Source of the DNA: UBA9676 sp035532275
GTDB lineage: Bacteria; Actinomycetota; Actinomycetes; Streptosporangiales; Streptosporangiaceae
Assembly: GCA_035532275.1 (NCBI GenBank)
Contig: DATKRG010000269.1
Span: 1 to 64,000 of the forward strand
DNA length: 64,000 bases
Direction: 5' to 3'
Shown in pieces: positions 1 to 8,375 of this stretch; position 1 is the first letter of the stretch; each line of letters starts with the position of its first letter. Position numbers and translations under genes: made by a program. Below the pieces are notes generated by a model that did no database searches, had not been told where the DNA came from, and was given only the letters and a program-made list of their open reading frames with translations.

Positions 1-464
1 GCCTGCTCGCTGGTGACCGCCGAGCGCAGCAGCCCTAGGAAGGTGGACCGCATCTCGGCGACGTCCCAGGCCCCGAGCACCGTGCGCAGCAGGTGCTCGC
101 CGAGGCTGCGGCCAGGCTCCCGGGTGCCGGGGTCCAGCGCGCTGGCGACCAGCTCACCCGGGATGAGCGGCAGCCGCATCGCCGCCGCGAACAGCCGCTC
201 CTTGGTGCCGAAAAAATGGTGTACCAGAGCGGCGTCCACCCCGGCGTCGGCGGCGATGCCGCGGATCGTCGCCCCGTCGTAGCCGTAGTCGCCGAACCGG
301 GCCCGCGCCGCTGCCAGGATCGCCTCCCGGGTGCCGCTGTCGCCACCCCGGCGGCCGCTGCGGCTGCCGCGCCCGCCGCGGCTGCCGGTCTCGCTTCGCC
401 TGCCGCCCTCGCTGCGGCTGCCGCGCCCACCGCGGCGCCCGGGCGGTGTGGACGGGACGGTCAT
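1..464 (-). CDS. TetR-family transcriptional regulator, 3' end outside the window
   Basis: Reading the minus strand from ATG 464 gives 154 open codons that run off the left edge without a stop. After a basic Arg/Gly/Ser-rich leader of about 45 residues comes a typical TetR helix-turn-helix (TREAILAAARARF, then ATIRGIAADAGVDAALVHHFF and GTKERLF), followed by the start of the ligand-binding helical domain. Its start overlaps the stop of the ABC ATPase gene (ATGA at 461-464), so it is the third gene of a permease-ATPase-regulator operon. From this position it probably represses that operon in response to an exported compound. The ligand cannot be told from the sequence. The low-complexity leader may be partly untranslated if a later start is used. 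Confidence 0.9.
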   Translation of the reverse strand, partial: MTVPSTPPGRRGGRGSRSEGGRRSETGSRGGRGSRSGRRGGDSGTREAILAAARARFGDYGYDGATIRGIAADAGVDAALVHHFFGTKERLFAAAMRLPLIPGELVASALDPGTREPGRSLGEHLLRTVLGAWDVAEMRSTFLGLLRSAVTSEQ

Positions 465-2347
465 GCCGGTGCCTTCGCCCTGCTGGAGGTCAGGGTGAGC
501 TCGAAGAACCGCTCCTCCAGCGTGGCCGGGCCCTCGCTGACGCTGGCCTGCACCCCGCCGAGCGCGCGGCGGACATCGGCGGGTGCGGCGCCGGGCACCC
601 GCAACGTCCGGCCGACCAGCGCCACCGGCAGCCCCGCGGCCTCCAGCGCGCCGAACGCGGCCGCCCACGACCCGCTCTCCACCACGCTCACCCGCGCGTC
701 GCCGGTGATCTGGGCCGACGTGCCTTCGGCGACGACCCGGCCGTCGGCCATCACCATCAGCCGGTCGCACTCCTCCGCCTCGTCCATGTAGTGGGTGGTG
801 ACCAGCACCCCGACCCCGGATGCGGCGGCCTCGGCCACCGTCTCCCAGAGCCGGGCGCGGGCCAGCGGGTCCACTCCCGAGGTCGGCTCGTCAAGGATGA
901 GCAGTTCCGGATGGTGAGCCAGTGCCTGCGCGAACGCGGCGCTGCGCTGGACGCCCAGCGGCAGCGACCCGACCACGGTCCGGCCGAAGGGGCGCAGCGG
1001 TTCCGGCAGGCCGGCGGCCGCGGCCCGGCGGCGGCCGGCCTGCTGCCCGCCACCGGCTGGCTCCGCGCCGAACACCGCTTCCGAGAAGGCCAGGTTCTCG
1101 GCCGGCGTGAGGTCGTCGTACAGCCCGAGGGTCTGCGGCACGTACCCGATGCGCTGCCGGGTCCGGCGGGACGGTGCCTCGCCGAACAGCAGCACCTCAC
1201 CGCCGGAGGTCGCCAGCAGCCCGAGCAGCATCCGGATCAGGGTCGTCTTCCCGGCGCCGTTCGCGCCCAGCAGGCCGACCACCTCGCCGCGGCCCAGCTC
1301 CAGGTCGACCCCGTCCACGGCGACGAAGTGGCCGAACCGGCGGGTCACCCCGGTGCACTGCGCGAGCATCCCGGTCATCGCGCCTCCTTGCCGCTCACCA
1401 CGGGCCTGGTCACCATGGGCCCGCTCACCGCGGCCGGCGGTGCCGGCGCCTGCCAGGTCACCGCCGCCGGCGAGCTCACGCGCGAGGATCGCGACGGTGA
1501 TCGCGTCCTGCAGGTCCGGCGCCAGCCGCTCGCCGGCCGCGTCCGCCGGCTCCCCGTCCGGGTCCCAGACCCGCCAGCGCGCCGCCCGCCGCCAGGCCCG
1601 GCGCCTGGTCTCGCCCTGCGGCCAGTCCTGGACCGCCCGCAGCGTGCCGGGCATGGCCGCGACGATCTCCTGCGGCGTGCCCCGGGCCAGTACCCGGCCC
1701 GCGTCCAGGGCGAGCACGTCAAAGGCGCGTTCCGCCTCGTCCAGGTAGCTGGTCGCCAGCACCACGGCCGCGCCGCTGGCGGCGGCGCGGGCGATGAGCC
1801 ACCACAGGTCGGCCCGGCTGACCGGGTCGATCCCGGTGGTCGGCTCGTCCAGCACCAGCAGGTCGGGCTGGTGCAGCATGGCCGCGATGACACCCAGCTT
1901 CTGCCGCATCCCGCCGGAGAGCTGGCCCGCCAGCCGGCCGCGTGCCCCGGCCAGCCCGGCCCGCTCCAGCAGCTCGTCGCCATGCTCCCGGGCAGCCGCG
2001 GCCGGCACCTGGTAGGCGGCCGCGCGGAAGGCGAGGTTGTCGGCTACCGACAGATCGGGGTAGGTCCCCGAACCCGCAGACAGGTACCCGATCCGCAGCG
2101 GCGCGGGCAGCCGGACCCGGCCGCTGGACGGCGCCAGCGCCCCCGCCAGGCAGCGCAGCAGCGTGGTCCGCCCCGCCCCGTCACCGCCCACCACCGCGCT
2201 CACCCGGCCGGGCACCGCGCGGAAGCTCACGTCGTCAAGGGCCAGCCTTCCCCCATACTTAACGCACACCGCCTCGGCACCCCACCAGTCGTCACCGCCG
2301 GCGCCCGCGGAGCGGGCCTCTCCCGGGCTGGCTGCGGGCGCGGTCAC
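461..2347 (-). CDS. Fused double ATP-binding protein of an ABC-2 exporter
   Basis: A 628-residue protein with two ABC ATPase domains in one chain, powering the permease encoded just upstream. Domain 1 has Walker A GGDGAGRTT (about 54-62, with Arg in place of the usual Lys), signature LSGGMRQ (143-149) and Walker B LLVLDEPT (163-170). Domain 2 has Walker A GANGAGKTT (about 361-369) and LLILDEPT, but a degenerate signature, LPLGVQRS. In a head-to-tail dimer this pairs the two altered motifs in one ATP site and leaves one consensus site. It starts with GTG, overlapping the permease stop (GTGA). An internal ATG (Met324, 1378) has an in-frame AAGGAGG just upstream, so the second half could also be made alone. 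Related tandem-NBD proteins (YbhF-like) serve drug or polysaccharide exporters. Confidence 0.93.
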   Translation of the reverse strand: MTAPAASPGEARSAGAGGDDWWGAEAVCVKYGGRLALDDVSFRAVPGRVSAVVGGDGAGRTTLLRCLAGALAPSSGRVRLPAPLRIGYLSAGSGTYPDLSVADNLAFRAAAYQVPAAAAREHGDELLERAGLAGARGRLAGQLSGGMRQKLGVIAAMLHQPDLLVLDEPTTGIDPVSRADLWWLIARAAASGAAVVLATSYLDEAERAFDVLALDAGRVLARGTPQEIVAAMPGTLRAVQDWPQGETRRRAWRRAARWRVWDPDGEPADAAGERLAPDLQDAITVAILARELAGGGDLAGAGTAGRGERAHGDQARGERQGGAMTGMLAQCTGVTRRFGHFVAVDGVDLELGRGEVVGLLGANGAGKTTLIRMLLGLLATSGGEVLLFGEAPSRRTRQRIGYVPQTLGLYDDLTPAENLAFSEAVFGAEPAGGGQQAGRRRAAAAGLPEPLRPFGRTVVGSLPLGVQRSAAFAQALAHHPELLILDEPTSGVDPLARARLWETVAEAAASGVGVLVTTHYMDEAEECDRLMVMADGRVVAEGTSAQITGDARVSVVESGSWAAAFGALEAAGLPVALVGRTLRVPGAAPADVRRALGGVQASVSEGPATLEERFFELTLTSSRAKAPA

Positions 2348-3585
2348 CGGGCGCTCCCGGCACTCCCGCCCGGAGCCGCCTGACCGGCCTCACCAGCATC
2401 CTCGGCGGAAGCGGGACCCGCGCTGGCAGCCGGAGCGTCGCCCGTGCTCGCCGGCCCCGTGCCTGCTGGCCCCGTGCCTGCTGGCCCCGTGCTCGCTGGC
2501 ACTTGCGCGGCCGGCTTCCTCGCGCCCCGGCGCGGCGCCGCGGGCGCGAGGAAGCTGCGGAACCGCAGGCTGGCCAGGGTGAAGACGACCAGGCCGAGCA
2601 GGGCCAGGAAGAGGAAGGGCTGCCAGAGCGGCCCGATCGGCTCCGCCCGCAGCATCACCCCCCGCGAGATCTGGTTGAAGTAGGTCAGCGGCAGGATGTA
2701 GGAGATCCAGCGCACCCCGACCGCGATCGAGGACAGCGGGAAGATGAGGCCGGAGAGCAGGACCTGCGGCAGCATCACCATCACCGACAGCTGGATGGCC
2801 TGGCCCTGGTTCTCCGACACGCTGGAGATGAGCACCCCCAGGCCCAGGGTGACGAACAGGAACAGGATGGCGCCGAGCGCGAACGTGGCGAACGAGCCGC
2901 GGAACGGGACGCCGAAGACACCGACCCCGACCCCGACCACGATCGCGAGGTCGAGCGCGGCCACCCCGAAGTAGGGGACGATCTTGCCGAGGAACACGTC
3001 CCGGGGGCGCAGCGGCATGACGGCCAGCTGCTCCAGCGTCCCGGACTGGCGTTCGCGGACCACCCCGAGGCTGGTGATGATCGTCCCGATGAACACCAGC
3101 ACCACCCCGCACAGGCCGGGGATCATGATGTCCGCGGTCGTGAGCCCGGGGTTGTAGAGAACCGTCACGTGCGGCCGCTGCGCGGAGGCGGCCGGGATGC
3201 CCCGGGTGGCGATGGCCCGCTCCTGCGCGGCGGACAGCGCGGCCAGCGCGGTCCGGGCGGTGAACAGCTGGCTCCCGTCGACCAGCACCTGTGTCGGCCC
3301 GCCGCCAGCGATCACCGCCATCGCCGCCTTGCCGTCGCGCAGCTCGTTCTGGGCCCAGGCCCGGCCCTGGGTGGGCGCGGTGGCCACCACGTCGAACGGC
3401 TTGCCGAGGGTGGCGGCGACCGCCGCCCCCTGCGGCCCGGCGACCACGGTGGGGATCGTCGACACGTCGAAGCTGGCCGCGTAGCCGAACACGATCAGCA
3501 GGATCACCGGCATCACGATCATCATCGCCAGCGTGCGCCGGTCACGCCGCAGCTGCCGGAACTCCTTGACGATCATCGCCCACAT
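2344..3585 (-). CDS. ABC-2 type exporter permease
   Basis: A 413-residue membrane subunit of the exporter. It begins with a short cytoplasmic amphipathic stretch (MWAMIVKEFRQLRRDRRT), then one membrane helix, an extracytoplasmic domain of about 130 residues, and five C-terminal helices from about residue 160 to 340. This is the ABC2_membrane layout of YhfI/YbhS-like permeases. The conserved segment ERQSGTLEQLAVMPLRPRD lies before the second helix. The last 65 residues are Ala/Pro/Gly/Thr-rich with a repeated GTGPA unit and look disordered. It is the first gene of the operon; its ATG is preceded by GGGAG, and a promoter with two dyads lies about 85-120 bp upstream. The substrate is unknown. 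Confidence 0.9.
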   Translation of the reverse strand: MWAMIVKEFRQLRRDRRTLAMMIVMPVILLIVFGYAASFDVSTIPTVVAGPQGAAVAATLGKPFDVVATAPTQGRAWAQNELRDGKAAMAVIAGGGPTQVLVDGSQLFTARTALAALSAAQERAIATRGIPAASAQRPHVTVLYNPGLTTADIMIPGLCGVVLVFIGTIITSLGVVRERQSGTLEQLAVMPLRPRDVFLGKIVPYFGVAALDLAIVVGVGVGVFGVPFRGSFATFALGAILFLFVTLGLGVLISSVSENQGQAIQLSVMVMLPQVLLSGLIFPLSSIAVGVRWISYILPLTYFNQISRGVMLRAEPIGPLWQPFLFLALLGLVVFTLASLRFRSFLAPAAPRRGARKPAAQVPASTGPAGTGPAGTGPASTGDAPAASAGPASAEDAGEAGQAAPGGSAGSAR

Positions 3586-3668
3586 AGGGACTCCCTAGCA
3601 CCGGGCCGGGTGGCCGGCAGCGGGTCACTGAGGGCCGCTCCGGGCCGCGCGGCGGAATCTCAACGCCT

Positions 3669-3703
3669 GTTGAATTCTACGCACGGTGAATTTACCGGGT
3701 CAA
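3669..3703 (-). promoter_or_regulatory. Promoter of the ABC exporter operon with two TetR-type dyads
   Basis: On the minus strand TTGACC (3703-3698) and TAGAAT (3679-3674) are separated by 18 nt, a good primary-sigma promoter. Two AT-rich imperfect palindromes overlap it. GTTGAATTCTAC (3669-3680) covers the -10 box and GGTGAATTTACC (3685-3696) fills the spacer. Each is symmetric at 10 of 12 positions and their centres are 16 bp apart. The location is what one expects of an operator for the TetR protein encoded at the end of the same operon. Binding is inferred. Confidence 0.55.
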
Positions 3704-3760
3704 CCCGGTGCGGGTGGCAAAGCCGGAGAAAAGCACCGATCACCGCGCCCGGCGATCAAC

Positions 3761-3766
3761 TAGGTT
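3761..3766 (+). promoter_or_regulatory. -10 box of a probable leaderless transcript (membrane protein at 3774)
   Basis: TAGGTT ends 7 nt before the ATG at 3774 and no Shine-Dalgarno sequence lies between them. A transcript would start at or next to the start codon. No good -35 box is visible. Confidence 0.35.
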
Positions 3767-3773
3767 GGCGGCC

Positions 3774-5501
3774 ATGCGGACGGCCGCCGGTCGCCAGCGC
3801 CGGGCGTCCTGGCTGGTCCTGGGCTGCTACCTGCTGGCCGCCGTCGCCGTCACCGCCCGGCTGTGGGCTGACCCGGCCGGGCACGCCCAGGCGGCCAACC
3901 TGCCCGACGAGGATCAGTTCACCTGGTTCATGCGCTACGCGGCGGCAGCCGTCTCCCACGGCCGGCTCCCGGCGCTGGTGACGACGGCGATGAACGCGCC
4001 GCAGGGCATCAACCTGATGGGGAACACCTCGGTGCTGCTGCCCGGGGTGCTGCTCACCCCGGTGACGCTGCTGGCCGGCCCGCAGGTCAGCCTCACCGTG
4101 CTGCTGACGCTGGGGTTCGCCGGGTCGGCGGCAAGCATGTTCTGGGTGCTGCGGCGCTGGGATGCGAGCCTGTCCGCGGCGGCGCTGGGCGGCGCCGTCT
4201 ACGGCTTCTCGCCTGCGCTGCTGAACTCCGGCATCGGCCACTACCAGCTGCAGTTCGCCGTGCTGCCGCCACTGATCATCGACGTGGCGCTGAGGATCCT
4301 CACCGGCCGCGCGCGGCCGGTGAGAGCGGGCGCCGTGCTCGGCCTGCTGGCCGCCGCCCAGGTGTTCATCGGGGAGGAGCTGCTGGCCCAGACCGCCGTG
4401 GCCGCCGCCCTGCTGGCCGTCACCCTGGCCGCGAGCAGGCCGCATGCCGTCCGCGGGCACATCCGTCCGGCCGCGGCGGGCCTGTCCACAGCAGCCGCGG
4501 TCACGCTGGCGATCTGCGGATACGCCCTGTGGGTGCAGTTCGTGGGCCCGGCCAGCTTGCACGGCAGTCCCTGGCACGCCGGGGCCTTCCACAGCTATCT
4601 CGCCGTGCTCGTGACCCCGCCCGGCGATCTGCTGTTCCACACCGCGGGCAGCGCGGGCTACGCCGCCGCTTACCCGGGGCTGCTGCCGGAGTATCTGGGC
4701 TACCTGGGCTGGCCGCTGCTGGTGGTGCTGCTCGCCGCCGCGGTCTGCTGCTGGCCGGACCTGCGGGCCCGCGCCAGCGCGGTGACGTTCGCGGCGCTGG
4801 AACTGTTCACCCTCGGCAGCGCGCCCATCCCCCTCGGAGGGCTGCACTATCCCGGTGTGCTGCTGCCCTGGTACTGGCTGCGCCATCTGCCGGTGCTGGG
4901 CGCCATCCTGCCGGACCGTTTCGCGATCCTCGCGGACGGCGCGGCGGCGGCGCTGCTGGCCTTCGGCCTGGACCGGGCGCGGGCGGCCCTGCCCCAGAGC
5001 GCGAGCCTGGCCCGGCGTGCCATCCCGGCCGCGATCACGGTGCTGGCGGTGCTGCTACTCGTCCCGCTGCCGATGCCGACCGCCCCCGCGGCCCCGGTCC
5101 CGGCCGGCTGGCAGGCGGCCGTTGCCCGGCTGCGGCTGCCCAGCGACGCACCGGTCCTGGTCGTGCCGGTCTTCCCGCAGGTGCTGCGCTGGCAGGCGGA
5201 CACCGGCGAGCCGGCCTCGCTGATCGACGGCCGCTGTTTCGCCCGCGACAAGGCCGGGCTGGCCCGGCCGTGCGTCCCGCGCCGCACGCCGACCGCGCGC
5301 TACCTGAACGCGCTGTGGGGCGGTGACCCGGGCGTCCCGGCTGTGCCCGCCGCGAAAGTGCGGGCACAGCTGGCATCGTGGCGCACCGCCGCCGTGGTCG
5401 CGGTCACCCCGGCGGGCTCCCCGCTGGCACGGTTCCTGGCCGGCCTGCTCGGCCCCCCGGCCACCCGGGCCGGCCAGGTGATCGGCTGGCGGCTGCGCTG
5501 A
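3774..5501 (+). CDS. Polytopic membrane protein, GT-C-like
   Basis: A 575-residue protein with about ten or more hydrophobic segments. The first helix (LVLGCYLLAAVAVTARLW) is followed by an extracytoplasmic loop holding the acidic motif LPDEDQF and then NAPQGINLMGNTSVLLPG. An acidic motif in the first outer loop is typical of GT-C glycosyltransferases that use lipid-linked sugars, so a transferase role is plausible but not proven. A soluble domain follows the last helix (about residue 435 onward) and carries Cys-containing GRCFARDKAG. An upstream in-frame GTG exists at 3708; I prefer ATG 3774 because a -10 box sits 7 nt before it. It is transcribed divergently from the ABC operon and converges on the MATE gene. 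Confidence 0.8.
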   Translation: MRTAAGRQRRASWLVLGCYLLAAVAVTARLWADPAGHAQAANLPDEDQFTWFMRYAAAAVSHGRLPALVTTAMNAPQGINLMGNTSVLLPGVLLTPVTLLAGPQVSLTVLLTLGFAGSAASMFWVLRRWDASLSAAALGGAVYGFSPALLNSGIGHYQLQFAVLPPLIIDVALRILTGRARPVRAGAVLGLLAAAQVFIGEELLAQTAVAAALLAVTLAASRPHAVRGHIRPAAAGLSTAAAVTLAICGYALWVQFVGPASLHGSPWHAGAFHSYLAVLVTPPGDLLFHTAGSAGYAAAYPGLLPEYLGYLGWPLLVVLLAAAVCCWPDLRARASAVTFAALELFTLGSAPIPLGGLHYPGVLLPWYWLRHLPVLGAILPDRFAILADGAAAALLAFGLDRARAALPQSASLARRAIPAAITVLAVLLLVPLPMPTAPAAPVPAGWQAAVARLRLPSDAPVLVVPVFPQVLRWQADTGEPASLIDGRCFARDKAGLARPCVPRRTPTARYLNALWGGDPGVPAVPAAKVRAQLASWRTAAVVAVTPAGSPLARFLAGLLGPPATRAGQVIGWRLR

Positions 5502-5566
5502 CAGCGGCCACTGAGCGAGGCCACTGACAGCGGCCACTGACGGAGGCCACTGACCGAGGCCACCGT
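5502..5566. repeat. Five tandem 13-bp units between convergent genes
   Basis: Directly after the stop of the membrane-protein gene come five units of 13 bp (5502-5514, 5515-5527, 5528-5540, 5541-5553, 5554-5566), each ending in GGCCACTGA or a close variant. The third is identical to the first. The array fills the whole interval to the stop codon of the convergent MATE gene. Confidence 0.85.
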
Positions 5567-6927
5567 CAGCGGACGGCGCCGGTGACCAGCCAGGCGGTGC
5601 CGCGGGCGCGCCAGGTCAGCGACACGAACCTGGCCGCCAGCCAGAGGCTGTAGGCGAGCCAGAGGGCGACCAGGCCACCGCCGGTGACGTGCACATACCA
5701 GGCCGCCACGCCGAACACGGCCGCGGTCGCCAGCCCGGCCAGCGCGAGATAGTTCTGGTCCCCGGCGCCGATCAGCACGCCGTCCAGCACGAACACCACG
5801 CCAGCGGCCGGCTGCTGGAGTGCGGCGACCAGCAGCACCGCCAGCAGCAGGTGCCTGACCCCCGGCGCGACGGCGAACAGGCCCGGCAGCAGGGGACGGG
5901 CGGCCAGCAGCGCGGCCCCGAACACCAGCCCGTACAGCGCGCCCCAGCCGGTCATCCGGCGGGTGGCCGCCCGGGCGCCGGCCACGTCGCCGGCGCCGAG
6001 ATACCGGCCGGTGATGGCCTGGCCAGCGATCGCGATCGCGTCCAGGGCCAGGGCCAGCAGCAGCCAGAGCCGGAACGCGATCTGGTGGGCGGCGATCGCA
6101 TCGTCTCCCTGGCGTGCCGCGATCGCCGTGGTCACCACCAGCACCGCCTGCAGCGCGAGCGTGCGCACCACCAGCGCCGCGCCCGCCGTCGCGGCGGCCC
6201 GCACCCCGGCCCGGTCCGGCCCGAAGGCGACCCCGGCCCGGCGGGCGCCTCTGGCCACGATGATCAGGTAGGCGGCGGCAGCGGCGTTCTGGGCGATCAC
6301 CGTGCCCCACGCCGAGCCGGCGATGCCCCAGCGCAGGCCGAGCACGAACAGCACGTTGAGCATGACGTTGGCCAGGTTGGCGGCGACGGCGACCGCGAGC
6401 GGGGTGCGGGTGTCCTGCAGCCCGCGCAGCACCCCGGTCCCGGCCAGCACGGCGAGCATGGCCGGCGCCCCGAGCAGGCTGATCCGCAGGTAGGTGACCG
6501 CGCCAGCGGTGACCCCGGCCGAGGCGCCGAACAGCGCGGCGATGGTGGGGGCCAGCGGCCAGCCGGCCGCGAGCACGACGGCGCCGATGGCGCCGGCCAG
6601 CCACAGACCGTCGATGCCGTGGCGGATCGCCGCCTGCCGGTTCCCGGCCCCCAGCTGCCTGGCGACCGCCGCCGTGGTCCCGTAGGCCAGGAAGATGGAG
6701 ACGTTGACCAGGGTGGTAAGCGCCTGGCTGGCCACCCCGAGCCCGCCCAGCGCGGTGGTGCCGATCCGGCCGACGATCGCCGAGTCGGCCAGCAGGAACA
6801 GCGGTTCGGCCACCAGTGCGCCGAATGCCGGCACCGCCAGCCGCAGGATCTCGCCGTCGTGCGGGCTGCGCTCGGGGAGCCACCGCCGCCGCCGGGTTAC
6901 TGCCGCACCGGCAGCGGCGGGTTCCAT
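5566..6927 (-). CDS. MATE-family efflux transporter
   Basis: A 453-residue inner-membrane exporter with 12 predicted helices in two similar halves. The N-terminal segment (GEILRLAVPAFGALVAEPLF, then ADSAIVGRIGTTALGGLGVA) is typical of the DinF/MATE family, which expels organic cations or drugs in exchange for H+ or Na+. The second half starts near residue 240 and shows the matching AIAAHQIAFRLWLLLALALD. I chose ATG 6927 because a longer frame to 7026 adds residues with no family resemblance and would overlap the divergent PHP gene. No regulator is adjacent, so the substrate cannot be guessed. Confidence 0.9.
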   Translation of the reverse strand: MEPAAAGAAVTRRRRWLPERSPHDGEILRLAVPAFGALVAEPLFLLADSAIVGRIGTTALGGLGVASQALTTLVNVSIFLAYGTTAAVARQLGAGNRQAAIRHGIDGLWLAGAIGAVVLAAGWPLAPTIAALFGASAGVTAGAVTYLRISLLGAPAMLAVLAGTGVLRGLQDTRTPLAVAVAANLANVMLNVLFVLGLRWGIAGSAWGTVIAQNAAAAAYLIIVARGARRAGVAFGPDRAGVRAAATAGAALVVRTLALQAVLVVTTAIAARQGDDAIAAHQIAFRLWLLLALALDAIAIAGQAITGRYLGAGDVAGARAATRRMTGWGALYGLVFGAALLAARPLLPGLFAVAPGVRHLLLAVLLVAALQQPAAGVVFVLDGVLIGAGDQNYLALAGLATAAVFGVAAWYVHVTGGGLVALWLAYSLWLAARFVSLTWRARGTAWLVTGAVR

Positions 6928-7024
6928 GCCGGGATTGTAGGCGCGAGCCGGAAAACACCCCGGCAGGCCGCAAGCCTGGCCCGCACATCTGGCCTGGGCC
7001 GGGTGGATCTGGTCGGATGGAAGC

Positions 7025-8245
7025 ATGCCCGATGCGACGCGGCACCACGGCCGGTGGACGCTGGCCGACCGCTTCGCCTCGTCCTGGCACTACCTGCCGT
7101 TCGAGGTCCCGCCCGGGTCGCGCGCCCTGCGGGTGGAGCTGGAGTACGACCGCTCGGCCGCCGTGCTGGATCTGGGCTGCGTCGGCCCGGCCGGGTTCCG
7201 CGGCTGGTCCGGCGGTGCCCGGCAGTCGTTCGTGATCGCCGCGGACGCCGCGACCCCGGGCTACCTGCCGGGCGAGCTGGAGCCGGGCACCTGGCAGGTG
7301 ATGATCGGCATCTACCGGCTGCCTCCCGAGGGGGCGGAGTACCGGCTCTCAGCGCAGGTGAGCGCCAGGCCGGGAGAGCTGGAGCCGGAGCCGTCACCTC
7401 CGCCACCGGTCCCGCCCGCGGACCGGCCCCCGGCCCGGGTCCTGCCGGCCGGGTCCGGCCGGCGCTGGCTGGCCGGCGACCTCCATACCCACACGGTGCA
7501 TTCGGATGGTGCGCTGACAGTCGCGGAACTGGCTCGTTATGCCGCCGGGCTTGGTCTTGATTTTCTGGCGGTCACCGACCACAACACGGTCAGCCATCAC
7601 CGCGAGCTTCCCGCCGCCGCGTCGCGGTATGGCATCACGCTGCTGCCCGGGCAGGAGGTCACGATCCCCGGCGGTCACGCGGGAGCGCTGGGCGAGGTCG
7701 GCTGGGTCGACTTCCGGCAGCCCGCCGACGCCTGGCTGGAGCAGACACAGCGGCGCGGCGGGCTGCTGTCGGTCAACCACCCGATCGGCGGTGAGGTCAG
7801 CTGGACGCTGCCGATGCGGGTGAAGCCGCCGCTGGTGGAGGTGTGGCACTGGAGCTGGCTGGACCTGCACTGGACCACCCCGCTGGCCTGGTGGCTGGCC
7901 TGGGACTCCGGCGCGATCCCGGTCGGCGGGAGCGACTGGCACCGGCCCGGCGCGGACGCGCCGCCCGGGACGCCGACCACCTGGGTCGAATGTGCCGGGG
8001 ACGGGCTGGCGGCGGTGCTGGACGGCCTGCGCTCGGGCCGGGTGGCGATCTCCGCCCGGCGGGACGGCCCGGTGCTGCTCCGCTCGGGCGGGGAACTGAT
8101 CGCCGTCGGCGCGGAAGGCACCACCCTGGCCGGCCCGGACGGGCCGCGGGCACGGGTGCGCCAGGCACGGGAGAGCTTCGCGGCCGCGGACGGCCACCAC
8201 CGGCTGCTCGACGACACCGGCGCCACCCTGGCGCTCACCCGCTGA
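7025..8245 (+). CDS. PHP-domain metal-dependent hydrolase (CehA/McbA-like)
   Basis: A 406-residue protein with an N-terminal beta-rich region of about 110 residues, a Pro-rich linker (about 118-140), and a PHP metallo-hydrolase domain. The metal-binding set is visible: DLHTHTVHSDG (152-162), TDHNT (184-188), GQE (209-211), NHP and GGSDWH (about 298-303). PHP enzymes use a multi-metal centre to cleave phosphoesters. CehA/McbA-type members cleave carbamates or unknown esters, often outside the cytoplasm, but no signal peptide is visible here. It is transcribed alone, divergently from the MATE gene. The actual substrate is unknown. Confidence 0.88.
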   Translation: MPDATRHHGRWTLADRFASSWHYLPFEVPPGSRALRVELEYDRSAAVLDLGCVGPAGFRGWSGGARQSFVIAADAATPGYLPGELEPGTWQVMIGIYRLPPEGAEYRLSAQVSARPGELEPEPSPPPPVPPADRPPARVLPAGSGRRWLAGDLHTHTVHSDGALTVAELARYAAGLGLDFLAVTDHNTVSHHRELPAAASRYGITLLPGQEVTIPGGHAGALGEVGWVDFRQPADAWLEQTQRRGGLLSVNHPIGGEVSWTLPMRVKPPLVEVWHWSWLDLHWTTPLAWWLAWDSGAIPVGGSDWHRPGADAPPGTPTTWVECAGDGLAAVLDGLRSGRVAISARRDGPVLLRSGGELIAVGAEGTTLAGPDGPRARVRQARESFAAADGHHRLLDDTGATLALTR

Positions 8246-8345
8246 AAGAAGGTCCGCGCGGTGGCGGTGGCCGGGGTGCTGTCCGCGCTGCGGGGCAGGG
8301 GCGGGTTCGCCCGGGCCCGTGCGGCCGGCCCGGGCGGCCCGGGCG

Positions 8346-8375
8346 GCCCGGCTGACCGGGCCGGTCAGGCCGGGC
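8346..8375. terminator. GC-rich hairpin between convergent genes, bidirectional terminator candidate
   Basis: CTGACCGG (8352-8359) and CCGGTCAG (8361-8368) are perfect arms around one base, extended by a further GC-rich stem (8346-8351 with 8369-8375, one bulge). It contains the stop codon of the minus-strand nitroreductase-like gene and lies 100 bp after the PHP gene. No U-tract follows on either strand. Confidence 0.4.

Noticed and set aside
461..2383. A 645-codon plus-strand frame opposite the ABC ATPase
   Set aside because: No domain; the opposite strand has two clear ABC ATPase domains.
7312..7494. Small minus-strand frame inside the PHP gene
   Set aside because: Low-complexity Gly/Ser/Arg composition and antisense to a well-supported gene.
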